Shown piece after piece: positions 1 through 8,965 of a stretch of 64,000 nt of DNA. The stretch lies in the NCBI RefSeq assembly GCF_023073415.1, contig NZ_JADPJL010000008.1, positions 992,001-1,056,000 on the forward strand, read 5' to 3'. The position numbers and the translations under genes are program-made. The number at the start of each line of letters is the position of its first letter. Position 1 is the stretch's first letter. The notes beneath the pieces are model-generated. The model searched no databases and had not been told where the DNA came from. It was given only the letters and a program-made list of their open reading frames with translations. This DNA comes from Bradyrhizobium sp. 190. GTDB taxonomy: Bacteria; Pseudomonadota; Alphaproteobacteria; Rhizobiales; Xanthobacteraceae.

Positions 1-1
1 C

Positions 2-793
2 GAGGTGATGCTCTACGCCTACGGCATCGGCATGGGCGCCGACCCCATGGACGAGAACGAACTCGCCTACGTCAACGAAGGCACCTTTACCCCGCGTCCG
101 CTCAAGGTCGTTCCGACCTTCGCCTCGGTGGCGGCGTGGGGTTCGAACCCCGGCGAGATGAATCTCAACCGCGTGATGGTGGTCGACGGCGAGCGCGACA
201 TCACCTTTCACAAGCCGCTGCCGGGCGCGGCCAAGATCACGGCCGACTCGACCGTGCTCGATGTCTTCGACAAGGGCAAGGACAAGGGCGCCGTGATCAG
301 GCACCAGACCGTGCTGAAGGACGAGAACGGCGAGAAGCTCGCCACCCTGGTCGCCTCGCGTTTCGCCCGCGGCGATGGCGGCTTTGGCGGCCCTTCCGAG
401 GGCCAGCCCGAACCGCACAAGGTGCCGAGCCGCGCGCCCGACAAGATCGTCGACATCACGACGCGGCCGGATCAGGCGCTGGTCTATCGCCTCTGCGGCG
501 ACCGCAACCCGCTGCACTCCGATCCCGAGTTCGCCAAGAAGGCCGGCTTCCCGAAGCCGATCCTGCACGGCATGTGCACCTACGGCATCACCTGCCGCGG
601 CGTGCTGCAGACCTATGCCGATTACGATCCGTCCGCCTTCAGACAGCACATCGCGCGGTTTTCCTCGCCGGTCTTCCCCGGCGAGACCGTGACGATGGAA
701 TTGTGGAAGGACGGCAATGTCGTCTCGTTCGAAGCCAAGGTGAAGGCGAGGGGAGTCACCGTGATCAAGAGCGGAAAGACGGTGCTGGGGTGA
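2..793 (+). CDS. MaoC-type (R)-specific enoyl-CoA hydratase, 5' end outside window
   Basis: The reading frame is already open at base 2 (codons for Glu-Val-Met), so the true start lies upstream. The product looks like a hydratase 2 of the double hot-dog MaoC fold, which adds water to trans-2-enoyl-CoA to give (R)-3-hydroxyacyl-CoA. The C-terminal half carries the hydratase 2 signature GDRNPLHSDP; its catalytic Asp and His codons are at 500-502 and 514-516. It is followed by a glycine-rich FPKPILHG segment. The next gene is an SDR resembling the dehydrogenase half of the multifunctional beta-oxidation protein MFE-2, so the two probably act in sequence on acyl-CoAs or a steroid-like side chain. 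The substrate cannot be read from the sequence. Confidence 0.9.
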   Translation, partial: EVMLYAYGIGMGADPMDENELAYVNEGTFTPRPLKVVPTFASVAAWGSNPGEMNLNRVMVVDGERDITFHKPLPGAAKITADSTVLDVFDKGKDKGAVIRHQTVLKDENGEKLATLVASRFARGDGGFGGPSEGQPEPHKVPSRAPDKIVDITTRPDQALVYRLCGDRNPLHSDPEFAKKAGFPKPILHGMCTYGITCRGVLQTYADYDPSAFRQHIARFSSPVFPGETVTMELWKDGNVVSFEAKVKARGVTVIKSGKTVLG

Positions 794-821
794 TGACGTC
801 TGTGCCGCTGTGAATTGTTGT

Positions 822-906
822 CGTCATGCCCGGGCTTGTCCCGGGCATCCACGTCTTTTCTCGGCGAAGGAAGGCGTGGATGGCCGGGACAAGCCCGGCC
901 ATGACG
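822..906. repeat. Long intergenic inverted repeat
   Basis: The left arm begins CGTCATGCCCGGGCTTGTCC and the right arm ends GGACAAGCCCGGCCATGACG. They are near-perfect reverse complements, with weaker pairing continuing inward. This pattern is familiar as a dispersed intergenic repeat of Bradyrhizobium genomes (recalled, not searched). It sits between the MaoC and SDR genes and could fold into a long hairpin in the transcript. Confidence 0.8.
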
Positions 907-938
907 GCGAATAACAAACGACGAATGGGAGCAAGACC

Positions 939-1817
939 ATGGGATTACTCGACGGCAAGGTCGCGATCATCACCGGCGCGGGCGGCGGGCTCGGCGAGGC
1001 CTACGCCAAACTATTCGCCCGCGAAGGCGCGGCAGTCGTGGTCAACGATCTCGGCGGCCCCCGCGACGGTTCCGGTTCGGACAAGTCGATGGCGCAGCAG
1101 GTGGTCGATGCGATCAAGGCCGAGGGTGGCCGCGCCGTCGCCAACGGTTCCGACATCTCGACTATCGCTGGCGGGCAGTCGGTGTTCGACGACGCCATCA
1201 AGAATTTCGGCCGGGCCGACATCCTGGTGAACAACGCCGGCATCCTGCTCGACGAGACTTTTGCAAAAGCCAAGGAAGCCAATTGGGACAGGGTGATCAA
1301 GGTGCATCTCAAAGGCACCTTCTGCTGCACCCAGCCGGTGTTCAAATGGATGCGCGAAAACGGCGGCGGCGTCATCGTCAACACGTCCTCGACCTCGGGC
1401 CTGATCGGCAATTTCGGCCAGACCAATTACGGCGCTGCCAAGGGCGGTATCTGGGGACTGTCGAACGTGCTGGCAATCGAGGGCCGCAAGTACAACATCC
1501 GGATCTGGACGCTGGCTCCGGGCGCGCTGACCCGGATGACCGCCGACCTGCCGCGCTATAAGGAGAACCCCGGCGCGGCGCTGGCTCCGGACGGCATCGC
1601 GCCGGCGGTGCTATACATGGTCAGCGATCTCTCGGGCGACCAGACCGGCAAGGTGCTTGGCGTCTCCGGCCCGCGCGGCGTGCGCGAGATGCGGATGATG
1701 GAAATGGAAGGCTGGAAACCGCCGTTCGCGGGATGGAAAGCCGAGGATATCGTGACCCACGCCAAGGACATCTTCTTCTCCGAAGAGCAGATCAAGATGG
1801 GGGCACGCCGGTTCTGA
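939..1817 (+). CDS. Short-chain dehydrogenase, MFE-2 / 3-hydroxyacyl-CoA dehydrogenase-like
   Basis: A 292-residue SDR. The Rossmann glycine motif TGAGGGLG is at residues 12-19, an acidic residue follows strand 2 (NDLGG, Asp37; favours NAD over NADP), NNAG is at 98-101 and the catalytic YGAAK (Tyr164, Lys168) follows. The HLKGTFCCT segment and the overall length resemble the dehydrogenase domain of peroxisomal multifunctional enzyme 2 more than short FabG. With the MaoC hydratase upstream, it would supply the second step of an (R)-3-hydroxyacyl-CoA pathway. The 145-bp gap between the genes holds an inverted repeat, so co-transcription is uncertain. Confidence 0.9.
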   Translation: MGLLDGKVAIITGAGGGLGEAYAKLFAREGAAVVVNDLGGPRDGSGSDKSMAQQVVDAIKAEGGRAVANGSDISTIAGGQSVFDDAIKNFGRADILVNNAGILLDETFAKAKEANWDRVIKVHLKGTFCCTQPVFKWMRENGGGVIVNTSSTSGLIGNFGQTNYGAAKGGIWGLSNVLAIEGRKYNIRIWTLAPGALTRMTADLPRYKENPGAALAPDGIAPAVLYMVSDLSGDQTGKVLGVSGPRGVREMRMMEMEGWKPPFAGWKAEDIVTHAKDIFFSEEQIKMGARRF

Positions 1818-1845
1818 TGCTTTGCCGGCGTTGTGGAGGTGCACC

Positions 1846-2298
1846 ATGCTCGCATTACGGCCGGCGCGTCCGGAGGAAGGTCCCGCTCTAACCGAGCTGT
1901 GCCTGCGCTCCAAGGCCGTGTGGGGATATGACGACGCGTTCATGCAAGCCTGTCGCAGGGAGCTCACGCTGACGCCGGCAGCCATCATGGCATCCCAGGT
2001 GCAGGTCGCCGAATTCGACGGCCGTCTCGCAGGCATGGCCGAGGTGAAGTCCAGCGGCGACACGGCCCAGCTCGAGAAACTGTTTGTCGAGCCGGCCATG
2101 CTGCGCACGGGCACAGGCCGAAAGCTGCTCGATTGGGCCAAAGCCACCGCCCGCGCGGCCGGCGCCACTGCCCTGGTCATCGAGGCCGATCCCGACGCGG
2201 CCGAATTTTACCGCCGCATGGGAGCCGTCGACGCCGGCCTTGTTCCATCGGGCTCGATCCCGGGCAGGTTCATTCCGAGGCTCAATCTGCCGCTTTGA
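1846..2298 (+). CDS. GNAT-family N-acetyltransferase
   Basis: A 150-residue protein with the GNAT fold pattern: an N-terminal LRPARPEEGPAL strand-helix, a central strand with AGMAEVKSSGDTAQLEKLFVEP, then the acetyl-CoA loop region (MLRTGTGRKLLDWA, a Q/RxxGxG/A-like motif) and the C-terminal FYRRMGA segment. The ATG at 1846 is chosen over an upstream TTG because GGAGG lies six bases before it (1835-1839). The gene begins 28 bases after the SDR stop and may be co-transcribed. The substrate (small molecule or protein) is not identifiable. Confidence 0.85.
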   Translation: MLALRPARPEEGPALTELCLRSKAVWGYDDAFMQACRRELTLTPAAIMASQVQVAEFDGRLAGMAEVKSSGDTAQLEKLFVEPAMLRTGTGRKLLDWAKATARAAGATALVIEADPDAAEFYRRMGAVDAGLVPSGSIPGRFIPRLNLPL

Positions 2299-2369
2299 GG
2301 CACAGCTTAGTTGATGCTATCCATGACCCAGATATTCCACTCCCTTATCCCCTGCCAAAGAAGGTAATC

Positions 2370-3323
2370 ATGAAGCTCACCGCCCAGGCCGCAGGCACCT
2401 TTGCGATTGCGCCGACGCCTTTTCACGACGATGGCCGCATCGACGAAAAGTCCATCGACCGGCTGACCGATTTCTACGCCGAAGTCGGCTGCGATGGCGT
2501 AACGGTGCTCGGCATTCTCGGCGAGGCGCCGAAGCTCGACGCCGCCGAGGCGGAGCAGGTGGCGGTTCGCTTCGTCAAGCGCGCCAAGAACATGCAGATC
2601 ATCGTCGGCGTCTCGGCGCCCGGATTTGCCACAATGCGATCGCTGGCTAAAGCCTCGATGGATGCCGGCGCTGCCGGCGTGATGATCGCGCCGCCGCCTA
2701 ACTTGCGCACCGACGACCAGATCACGGGCTATTTCAAGCAGGCGCAGGAAGCGATCGGCGACGACATTCCCTGGGTGCTGCAGGATTATCCGCTGACGCT
2801 GACGGTGGTTTTCACCCCGGCCGTGATCCGCAAGATCGTGATGGACTCGCCGTCCTGCGTGATGCTCAAGCATGAGGACTGGCCGGGCCTGGAAAAGATT
2901 TCGACGCTGCGCGGCTTCCAGAAGGACGGATCGCTGCGGCCGCTGTCGATTCTGGTCGGCAACGGCGGATTGTTCCTCGATTTCGAAATGGAGCGCGGCG
3001 CTGACGGCGCCATGACGGGCTATGCTTTCCCGGAACTGCTGATCGACGTCGTCAAGCTGTCGAAGGCCGGCAAGCGCGACGCGGCGCACGACCTGTTCGA
3101 CGCGCATCTGCCGCTGATCCGCTACGAGCAGCAGCCCGGTGCGGGCCTGTCGGTGCGCAAATACGTGCTACAGAAGCGCGGCATCATTTCGTCCAGCGCG
3201 CAGCGCAAGCCCGGCGCCACCATCACGGCCACCGCGAAGGCCGAAGTCGATTATCTGTTGTCGCGGGTAGCGCGCGTCGACCGCCGCGCCAATCTGCAAC
3301 CGCAATCCAGCGCGGCGGGTTAG
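2370..3323 (+). CDS. Dihydrodipicolinate synthase / N-acetylneuraminate lyase family aldolase
   Basis: A 317-residue class I aldolase TIM barrel of the DapA family. The Schiff-base lysine is Lys167 in MLKHEDWPG, and the partner tyrosine is Tyr140 in LQDYP. The usual GTTGE pyruvate-carboxylate motif is replaced by GILGE (residues 48-52), so the protein is unlikely to be the housekeeping DapA; it probably acts on another 2-oxo acid. The ATG at 2370 follows AAAGAAGGTAATC and matches the normal N-terminus (Gly-Thr-Phe-Ala-Ile-Ala-Pro-Thr-Pro-Phe). It is four bases from the next gene. Confidence 0.85.
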   Translation: MKLTAQAAGTFAIAPTPFHDDGRIDEKSIDRLTDFYAEVGCDGVTVLGILGEAPKLDAAEAEQVAVRFVKRAKNMQIIVGVSAPGFATMRSLAKASMDAGAAGVMIAPPPNLRTDDQITGYFKQAQEAIGDDIPWVLQDYPLTLTVVFTPAVIRKIVMDSPSCVMLKHEDWPGLEKISTLRGFQKDGSLRPLSILVGNGGLFLDFEMERGADGAMTGYAFPELLIDVVKLSKAGKRDAAHDLFDAHLPLIRYEQQPGAGLSVRKYVLQKRGIISSSAQRKPGATITATAKAEVDYLLSRVARVDRRANLQPQSSAAG

Positions 3324-3327
3324 TCCA

Positions 3328-4128
3328 ATGGCCGAAGCCGTCGCCCCGCGTCCCGCATCCACCATCCTGCTGCTGCGCGATAGCCCTGAGCTTAAGGAAA
3401 TCGAGGTCTTCATGATGGTTCGCCATTATGAGATTGACTTCAATTCCGGCGCGCTGGTGTTTCCCGGCGGCAGTGTCGACAAGGGCGACAAGGAAATCAT
3501 CGCGACATCAGAGCTCTATTCGGGCGGCGAGGGCCTCGATGAGGCCACGCTCAGCTTCCGCATCGCCGCGATCCGCGAAACCTTCGAGGAGAGCGGAATC
3601 CTGCTGGCACGGCCGAAGGGATCGAAGACGCTGGTCGATGCCAAACGCGCCAGCGAAATCGAGGCTGCGCATCGCGCCGATCTCTGCGATAGCAAGATCA
3701 GCTTCCTCAAGGTGCTGACCGACAACGCCATGGTGCTGGCACTCGACGAACTCGTGCCCTACGCGCACTGGATCACACCGGAGGGCATGCCGAAGCGGTT
3801 CGACACCTGGTTCTTCCTCGCCGCCGCGCCACCGGAACAGGTCGGCGCCCATGACGGCAAGGAATCCACCGACTCGATCTGGGTGTCGCCGCGCGAGGCG
3901 CTGGAGGGCGGCGAGAGCGGGCGCTTCAAGCTGCCGTTCCCGACCACGCGCAACCTGATCAAGCTCGGCAAGCAGGCGAGCGTGAAGGCAGCAATGGATG
4001 ACAGCCGTGGCAAACCGGTCGTCACCGTGACGCCGGTCATGACCAAGACCAGTAACGGCCGCCAGCTCCGCATCCCGCTTGAGGCAGGCTATGACGGCGA
4101 CGTGTTCGAGGTCGGCTCGGTCGGTTGA
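3328..4128 (+). CDS. Nudix hydrolase with split Nudix box (NUDT19-like)
   Basis: A 266-residue Nudix protein. The catalytic half-motif RETFEESGIL is present at residues 83-92, with the metal-binding Glu87 and Glu88. The glycine part, FPGGSVDKGD (45-54), is separated from it by about 25 extra residues rather than the usual spacing. Such an insertion inside the Nudix box is known in the NUDT19/RP2 group, whose members hydrolyse CoA esters; that relationship is inferred. The gene starts 4 bases after the aldolase stop, so the two are probably one transcript, and a CoA-related role would fit the acyl-CoA enzymes upstream. Confidence 0.85.
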   Translation: MAEAVAPRPASTILLLRDSPELKEIEVFMMVRHYEIDFNSGALVFPGGSVDKGDKEIIATSELYSGGEGLDEATLSFRIAAIRETFEESGILLARPKGSKTLVDAKRASEIEAAHRADLCDSKISFLKVLTDNAMVLALDELVPYAHWITPEGMPKRFDTWFFLAAAPPEQVGAHDGKESTDSIWVSPREALEGGESGRFKLPFPTTRNLIKLGKQASVKAAMDDSRGKPVVTVTPVMTKTSNGRQLRIPLEAGYDGDVFEVGSVG

Positions 4129-4147
4129 ATCACGGCCGAGCCGGCGC

Positions 4148-4570
4148 TCAGGCGAGGAACGTGTCAACCAGCGTCTGGTCCTGGTCATAGACCCAGCATT
4201 CGGACAGCAATTCGTCGCGCACGGCATAGACCAGCAAGCGCTCGACTTCGGTCGTCCTGCCGTCGCGCTCAAAACGCTCGCGCACCAGCAGCGCGCCGCG
4301 CTCGGGCCCGGCCATGACGTCGACGATGGCGAGCAGCCGGCGATTGGTGCGCCTTGTGACCTCGGCCAGGATGCCGAGCGCGGCGGCCTTGCCGGCGTGG
4401 TCGCCAGCCAGCGGGTTGCGGCCGAAATAATGCAGCGTGAAGTCGTCATGATAACAGGCGGCAAGCGCGGCGCGATCGCCTGCGCGCCATGCGGTCGCGT
4501 AGCGGCTGACGGCTTGTCGTGTGCGCTCGATCGCGGCTTGGTGCTCGATCTCAGGCCGGTTATTTGCCAT
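4148..4570 (-). CDS. SnoaL/NTF2-like fold protein
   Basis: A 140-residue protein on the minus strand, starting MANNRPEIEHQ. The pattern (helical start with RYATAWRAGDRAALAACYHDDF, then LHYFGRNPLAGDHAGK and a beta-rich second half ending WVYDQDQTLVDTFL) is typical of the cone-shaped NTF2-like superfamily, which includes polyketide cyclases and ketosteroid isomerases. No catalytic residue can be assigned with certainty. It converges with the Nudix gene and is divergent from the AraC regulator at 4647, with 76 bases between their starts, so the regulator may control it. Confidence 0.75.
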   Translation of the reverse strand: MANNRPEIEHQAAIERTRQAVSRYATAWRAGDRAALAACYHDDFTLHYFGRNPLAGDHAGKAAALGILAEVTRRTNRRLLAIVDVMAGPERGALLVRERFERDGRTTEVERLLVYAVRDELLSECWVYDQDQTLVDTFLA

Positions 4571-4646
4571 CGTTGTCCATCTCGGGGGATCATTGCGATC
4601 CCTGACATTAGATCCGCCTGACAATCCGGGCTTTCAAGAACTGGCT

Positions 4647-5423
4647 ATGCACGCAATGACGGCAGCGAAACTGATCGGGTGGGGCGGCCGGGTGCTGTAT
4701 CTCGGCCCGGCCTTCGGGCTGACGCCGCACCGGAATGCGACCGCCGTCCTTGCCGTCGGCCTCGATGCGCCGCTGGAAGTCGCTGACGATCCGGCGGATC
4801 GCACGACGCATTATCGCGCAGCCCGCAGCGTGCTGATCCCGCCCAACAGCCTGCACCATTTGCGCATCGAACGGGGCCGGATGGCGTTCCTCTATGTCGA
4901 TCCGTTGGGGCGCGACCTCAAGGCGTTGATCGCGCGGATGACGAACGCAACGCCGCGGGCCGCCTTCGATCTCAGGGAAGAGTCCGGCGTGATCGAAATC
5001 ATGACCGGTCTGGCCGAAAGCCGGATCGCGGCGCAGGATGGACGCGCATCGCTCGGCGAACTGCTGGGTGTCGGGACGCGCGGGAAAACCAACGCGCGCA
5101 TCGCCGCAGCACTACAGCATATGCGGGATGAACCACAGCGGGCCCACCGGCTGACGACCTTGGCGGCGCGGGCTGGCCTGTCGCCATCGCGGTTTCTCCA
5201 TCTGTTCAAGGCGGAGACGGGGGTGCCGCTGCGGCGCTACCGCATCTGGAACCGGATGGGCGCGGCGCTTCGCGCCAACGGCGAGGGCGCCTCCCTGACG
5301 GAAGCGGCCCACGCCGCCGGCTTTGCCAGTTCGGCGCATTTCTCCAGCGCATTTCGCGACATGTTCGGCATGATGCCGTCGGACTTGGCGAGGGCGCTGA
5401 GGCCGGGGGTGACCCAAGTGTGA
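4647..5423 (+). CDS. AraC-family transcriptional regulator
   Basis: A 258-residue protein with an N-terminal beta-barrel-like sensing region (about residues 10-90, including HRNATAVLAVGLDAPLEV) and a C-terminal AraC pair of helix-turn-helix motifs. The first is LTTLAARAGLSPSRFLHLFK. The second is SLTEAAHAAGFASSAHFSSA, followed by the conserved FRDMFGMMPSDL. ATG 4647 is the first plausible start; ATG 4656 is an alternative. It is divergent from the SnoaL-like gene, its most likely neighbour target. Confidence 0.88.
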   Translation: MHAMTAAKLIGWGGRVLYLGPAFGLTPHRNATAVLAVGLDAPLEVADDPADRTTHYRAARSVLIPPNSLHHLRIERGRMAFLYVDPLGRDLKALIARMTNATPRAAFDLREESGVIEIMTGLAESRIAAQDGRASLGELLGVGTRGKTNARIAAALQHMRDEPQRAHRLTTLAARAGLSPSRFLHLFKAETGVPLRRYRIWNRMGAALRANGEGASLTEAAHAAGFASSAHFSSAFRDMFGMMPSDLARALRPGVTQV

Positions 5424-5576
5424 TCAAGCTGTGTGACCAGGTTGTGTGACCTGGCCGCGATGCGTTGGGCCCGGGGAATCCGGCTTGTATATCGCCATTA
5501 ACCACCGGCCGGCATGTTCCCCACGGCCCGAAATACATCGTATATTGCGCCCGATAGGAGCCCGGCCCCGACCAAC

Positions 5577-8255
5577 ATGACCGCTGAAACGCCGAATTCG
5601 CTGCCGCCGCGATCGTTCTCGCTATCGATCGGCCAACTGACATTCGGCAGCTTCATGCTGGTGCTGGCGGTGATCATCATCACCTCGACCGCCAGCGTCA
5701 TCGCCATCCGTCACATCGATTCGACCTTTGCCGAGCTGCAGCGGCTGCAGAGCGTCGGCGATCTGGCCGAGGACATCGACCGCCGCATGAATGAGTTGCG
5801 GCTCGCCGCGCGGGATTTCGTCACGGAGCCTGGGACACAGTCGGTCCAGGTCGGTGAAGCCGCAGCCTCGCTCGGCGAGATCCTGAAGAAGACGCGGCTG
5901 GAACTCGCGCCCGAGCAGCAGGACATGATCGACGGCGTCACCGAGCGCCTGGCGACCTACCGCAGCGGCATCGAGCGGATTTCCGCGCTGATCAATCGCC
6001 GTGCCGAAATGATCGTCGCCTTGCCGCCCTTGCGCGAAAAATTCGATACAGCAATCGCCGAGGCATCCGATCCTCAGCTTGCGATGAGGCTGTCTCAGAC
6101 CCAGAGCCGCATCGCGTCGGCGTTGCTGGCGCATAACCCCTCGGCTGCCGAACAGGCCGCGGAAAGCATGCGCTCGATGACGATCGCGGATCCAAGTCTG
6201 CGCGCGGTAGTCGACGATTATGCGTTGGCGATCGTCAACATCTCGGTCCGCGAGCGGCAGATATCTGACATCGACAAGGAAGTACTGGGCGCGGAGGGCC
6301 GCCTGATCCAGCGCGTCACGGAACTGTTGCGCGAGGTCAGTGAACGGCGGGGCCGCGTTCTGTCCCGCGAATTCGCCCGTACGCTGACGGAAGCGAAATG
6401 GCAGAGCATCGTTCTCGGTACGGCCGGTGTCCTGATCGGGCTGTTTGCCTCGCTGCTGGTGGTTCGCCGCACCGTGCGCCCGCTTGCCGCGATCGCAAAC
6501 TCGATCCGCGCGGTGGCCCGCGGCGAAAAGAGCGCCTCGATCCCGGCGACCGACGTGGACAACGAGATCGGCGACATTGCCCGCGCCGCCGAAGTGTTCC
6601 GGCAGACGCTGGTCGATGCCGACTCCGCGCGCGAGGCGGCAGTGCGTGCGCTCGCCGAACAGCGGCTTGCCGAGGAAAGTTACCGCAAGCTGTTTGAGTC
6701 CTCGGTCGACGGAATTTACGTGACGACGCCCGGCGGCGCGCTGCTGAACGCCAACCCGGCGCTGGCTCGGATGATGGGCTATGCCACGCCGCAGGATCTG
6801 ATCAACGGCATCGGCGACATCGCAGGTACAGTCTACGTCCATCCCGAAGCGCGGGCGGAATACGAGCGGCTGATGCAGCGCGACGGCATGGTCCGTGAAT
6901 ATGAGTACCAGGTTCGAACGCGCAACGGCTCGGTGCTGTGGCTCTCCGACAGCGCGAGTTCCGTGCACAATGAGGCCGGCGTTATCGTCCGCTACGAGGG
7001 AACGGTGCGTGACATCACCGACCAGAAGCGCGCCGAAGATGCGATCGCCGAAGGCCGCCGCTTGCTGCAAATGGTGATCGACACTGTGCCTGCGGTCATC
7101 AACGTCAAGGACAAGGAGCTCCGCTACGTCCTGATGAACCGCTATATGGCCGGCATTTTCGGGGTCGAGCCGGGCGACGCGATCGGCCGCACCACTGCAG
7201 ATCTGATGTCGCGCTACGGCGCCGAAAAGACCGACGAGCCCGACAAGCGGGTGCTGGCGGCCGGCAAGGAACTCGGCTTCTACGAGGAGGAATACAGGGA
7301 TGCGTCCGGCCATATGCGGCAATGGCTGGTCAACAAGTTGCCGATCCTGGATCCGTCCGGCGAGATCGAGAACATCGTGACCGTTGCGCTCGACATCGGC
7401 GAGCGCAAGCGCGTCGAATCCGAAATGCGCAAGGCCAAGGACGCGGCGGAGGGGGCGCTGCGGAACTTGCGCGAGACGCAGAATTCGCTGATCGAGGCGG
7501 AAAAACTCGCTGCGCTGGGACGGCTGGTGGCCGGCGTGGCCCACGAGGTCAACAACCCCGTCGGCATCAGCCTGACGGTTGCGTCCGCGCTGGAGCGCAA
7601 GACGTCGAACTTTACGGCCGAAGTCGCCCGCGGTGAACTGCGGCGCTCCAGCCTGAATGATTTTCTCGAAACCAGCCGCGATGCGTCGTCGCAGCTCGTC
7701 GCCAATCTCAACCGCGCCGCCGAGCTGATCCAGTCGTTCAAGCAGGTCGCCGCCGACCGCAACTATTCCGACCAGCGCAGTTTCGACCTCGGCGACCTCA
7801 CCGAGCAGGTGGTGATGAGCCTGCGACCGGGCCTGCGCAAACACAATCTGACGCTTAATGTCGAGTGCCAGCCCAATCTGATGATGAACAGTTATCCCGG
7901 ACCCTACGGACAGGTGCTCACCAACCTGTTCCTCAATTCGGTGGCGCATGCCTTCCCGGACGGCAAGCCCGGCACGGTCGATATTCAGGTGCGGGAGTCC
8001 GGCAAGGACAACGTCGAGATCATTTTTTCCGACAATGGATGCGGCATGAGTCTCGACGTCCGCCGCCGCGCCTTCGATCCGTTTTTCACCACGCGGCGCG
8101 ACCAGGGCGGCACCGGGCTTGGCTTGCACATCGTCTACAGCATCGTGACGACGCGTCTCGGCGGCCGGCTCGACCTCGATTCCCAGCCGGGCGGCGGCAC
8201 GCGCATCCAGATGATCCTGCCGCGTACAGCGCCGCTGGAGCTGGCGGCGGAGTAG
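5577..8255 (+). CDS. Membrane sensor histidine kinase with HAMP and two PAS domains
   Basis: An 892-residue kinase. Order: a transmembrane helix near residues 20-45; a helical periplasmic region of about 230 residues; a second helix (VLGTAGVLIGLFASLLVV); HAMP; PAS 1 (YRKLFESSVDGIYVTTPGG); PAS 2 (LLQMVIDTVPAVINVKDKEL); HisKA with the phosphoacceptor His656 in GVAHEVNNPVG; and an HATPase domain with DNGCGM and GGTGLGLHIVYS. There is no receiver domain and no response-regulator gene beside it, so its partner lies elsewhere. ATG 5577 is preferred for its position before the first membrane helix; an in-frame ATG at 5514 would add 21 residues. AGGAG lies about 16 bases upstream, which is rather far. 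Confidence 0.9.
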   Translation: MTAETPNSLPPRSFSLSIGQLTFGSFMLVLAVIIITSTASVIAIRHIDSTFAELQRLQSVGDLAEDIDRRMNELRLAARDFVTEPGTQSVQVGEAAASLGEILKKTRLELAPEQQDMIDGVTERLATYRSGIERISALINRRAEMIVALPPLREKFDTAIAEASDPQLAMRLSQTQSRIASALLAHNPSAAEQAAESMRSMTIADPSLRAVVDDYALAIVNISVRERQISDIDKEVLGAEGRLIQRVTELLREVSERRGRVLSREFARTLTEAKWQSIVLGTAGVLIGLFASLLVVRRTVRPLAAIANSIRAVARGEKSASIPATDVDNEIGDIARAAEVFRQTLVDADSAREAAVRALAEQRLAEESYRKLFESSVDGIYVTTPGGALLNANPALARMMGYATPQDLINGIGDIAGTVYVHPEARAEYERLMQRDGMVREYEYQVRTRNGSVLWLSDSASSVHNEAGVIVRYEGTVRDITDQKRAEDAIAEGRRLLQMVIDTVPAVINVKDKELRYVLMNRYMAGIFGVEPGDAIGRTTADLMSRYGAEKTDEPDKRVLAAGKELGFYEEEYRDASGHMRQWLVNKLPILDPSGEIENIVTVALDIGERKRVESEMRKAKDAAEGALRNLRETQNSLIEAEKLAALGRLVAGVAHEVNNPVGISLTVASALERKTSNFTAEVARGELRRSSLNDFLETSRDASSQLVANLNRAAELIQSFKQVAADRNYSDQRSFDLGDLTEQVVMSLRPGLRKHNLTLNVECQPNLMMNSYPGPYGQVLTNLFLNSVAHAFPDGKPGTVDIQVRESGKDNVEIIFSDNGCGMSLDVRRRAFDPFFTTRRDQGGTGLGLHIVYSIVTTRLGGRLDLDSQPGGGTRIQMILPRTAPLELAAE

Positions 8256-8271
8256 GCGCGCGTACGGAGCG

Positions 8272-8622
8272 CTAGTTGATATCCGCCAGCTTGTGCAGCG
8301 TGGCACCGAAGATCTGGCTCGCTTTGCCGACGAGCGCGGTTCCGTTCATGCTGCCACGGGTGTCGGTGAAAGTGCCGGATACGCCGATGCCGACGGGATT
8401 GGGTCCGCCGAACAGCGGATTGTCATTGTCGCGCGGGGTGGTGTGACGCTGCACCAGGACTTCGCCTTTGAAGGTATCGCCCTTCACGGTGTAGCTGCCG
8501 GTATAAAACAGATAGGCGTCGCCCCCGAGAATCTGGCCGTCCCGGAACAGAATGACGCCGCTGCCCTTGCCGGTGCGCCCATCCAGCAGGGTGACGTGGA
8601 TCGAATAGAGTCCGTTCTTCAT
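8272..8622 (-). CDS. GrlR-like small regulatory protein
   Basis: A 116-residue protein beginning MKNGLYSIHVTLLDG. The start motif, the GSGVILFRDGQILGGDAYLFY block and the beta-rich layout resemble GrlR, the repressor partner of GrlA in enterobacterial type III secretion. Homologues without any secretion genes nearby are found in rhizobia (recalled). No secretion genes are present here, so a role in that system is not supported; the fold (lipocalin-like barrel) is the safer statement. An upstream in-frame ATG at 8652 adds ten residues without family similarity. It converges with the histidine kinase gene. Confidence 0.65.
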   Translation of the reverse strand: MKNGLYSIHVTLLDGRTGKGSGVILFRDGQILGGDAYLFYTGSYTVKGDTFKGEVLVQRHTTPRDNDNPLFGGPNPVGIGVSGTFTDTRGSMNGTALVGKASQIFGATLHKLADIN

Positions 8623-8965
8623 GACGTCCCAGATGCCGGCCGCCGCGCCCACGGAAGCCGGTCAAGGAGTTATGCCAAAGCGTAGCATGCACCGTCAACG
8701 CGTCAGGTTGCCTGCCAAATCCCGTACAGGAGGCAAACGCAAGCCATGCCACTCCGACGTGACGCGAGGATGACTTACGGGGTAGGCCGACTCAAGTTGG
8801 CCCGCGAAATGCATGGCTCGGTTTGGCACCGGCCGGCGGGTGCTGGAGCAAGAGGAACAGGTGACCAACTGGATGAACTCCGGCGGCCACGTGCCGCGCC
8901 CATACGCAGAGAACAGCAACCGTGAAACTACGGGCTGTCATCGCGCGGGCTGCTGGAAAAAGTGG

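Noticed and set aside
3508..4608. 366-codon minus-strand frame
   Set aside because: Spans the Nudix gene on the opposite strand and part of the SnoaL-like gene in the wrong frame.
5622..8306. 894-codon minus-strand open frame
   Set aside because: Antisense to the histidine kinase gene; composition (His/Arg/Asp-rich) is that of a shadow frame in GC-rich DNA.
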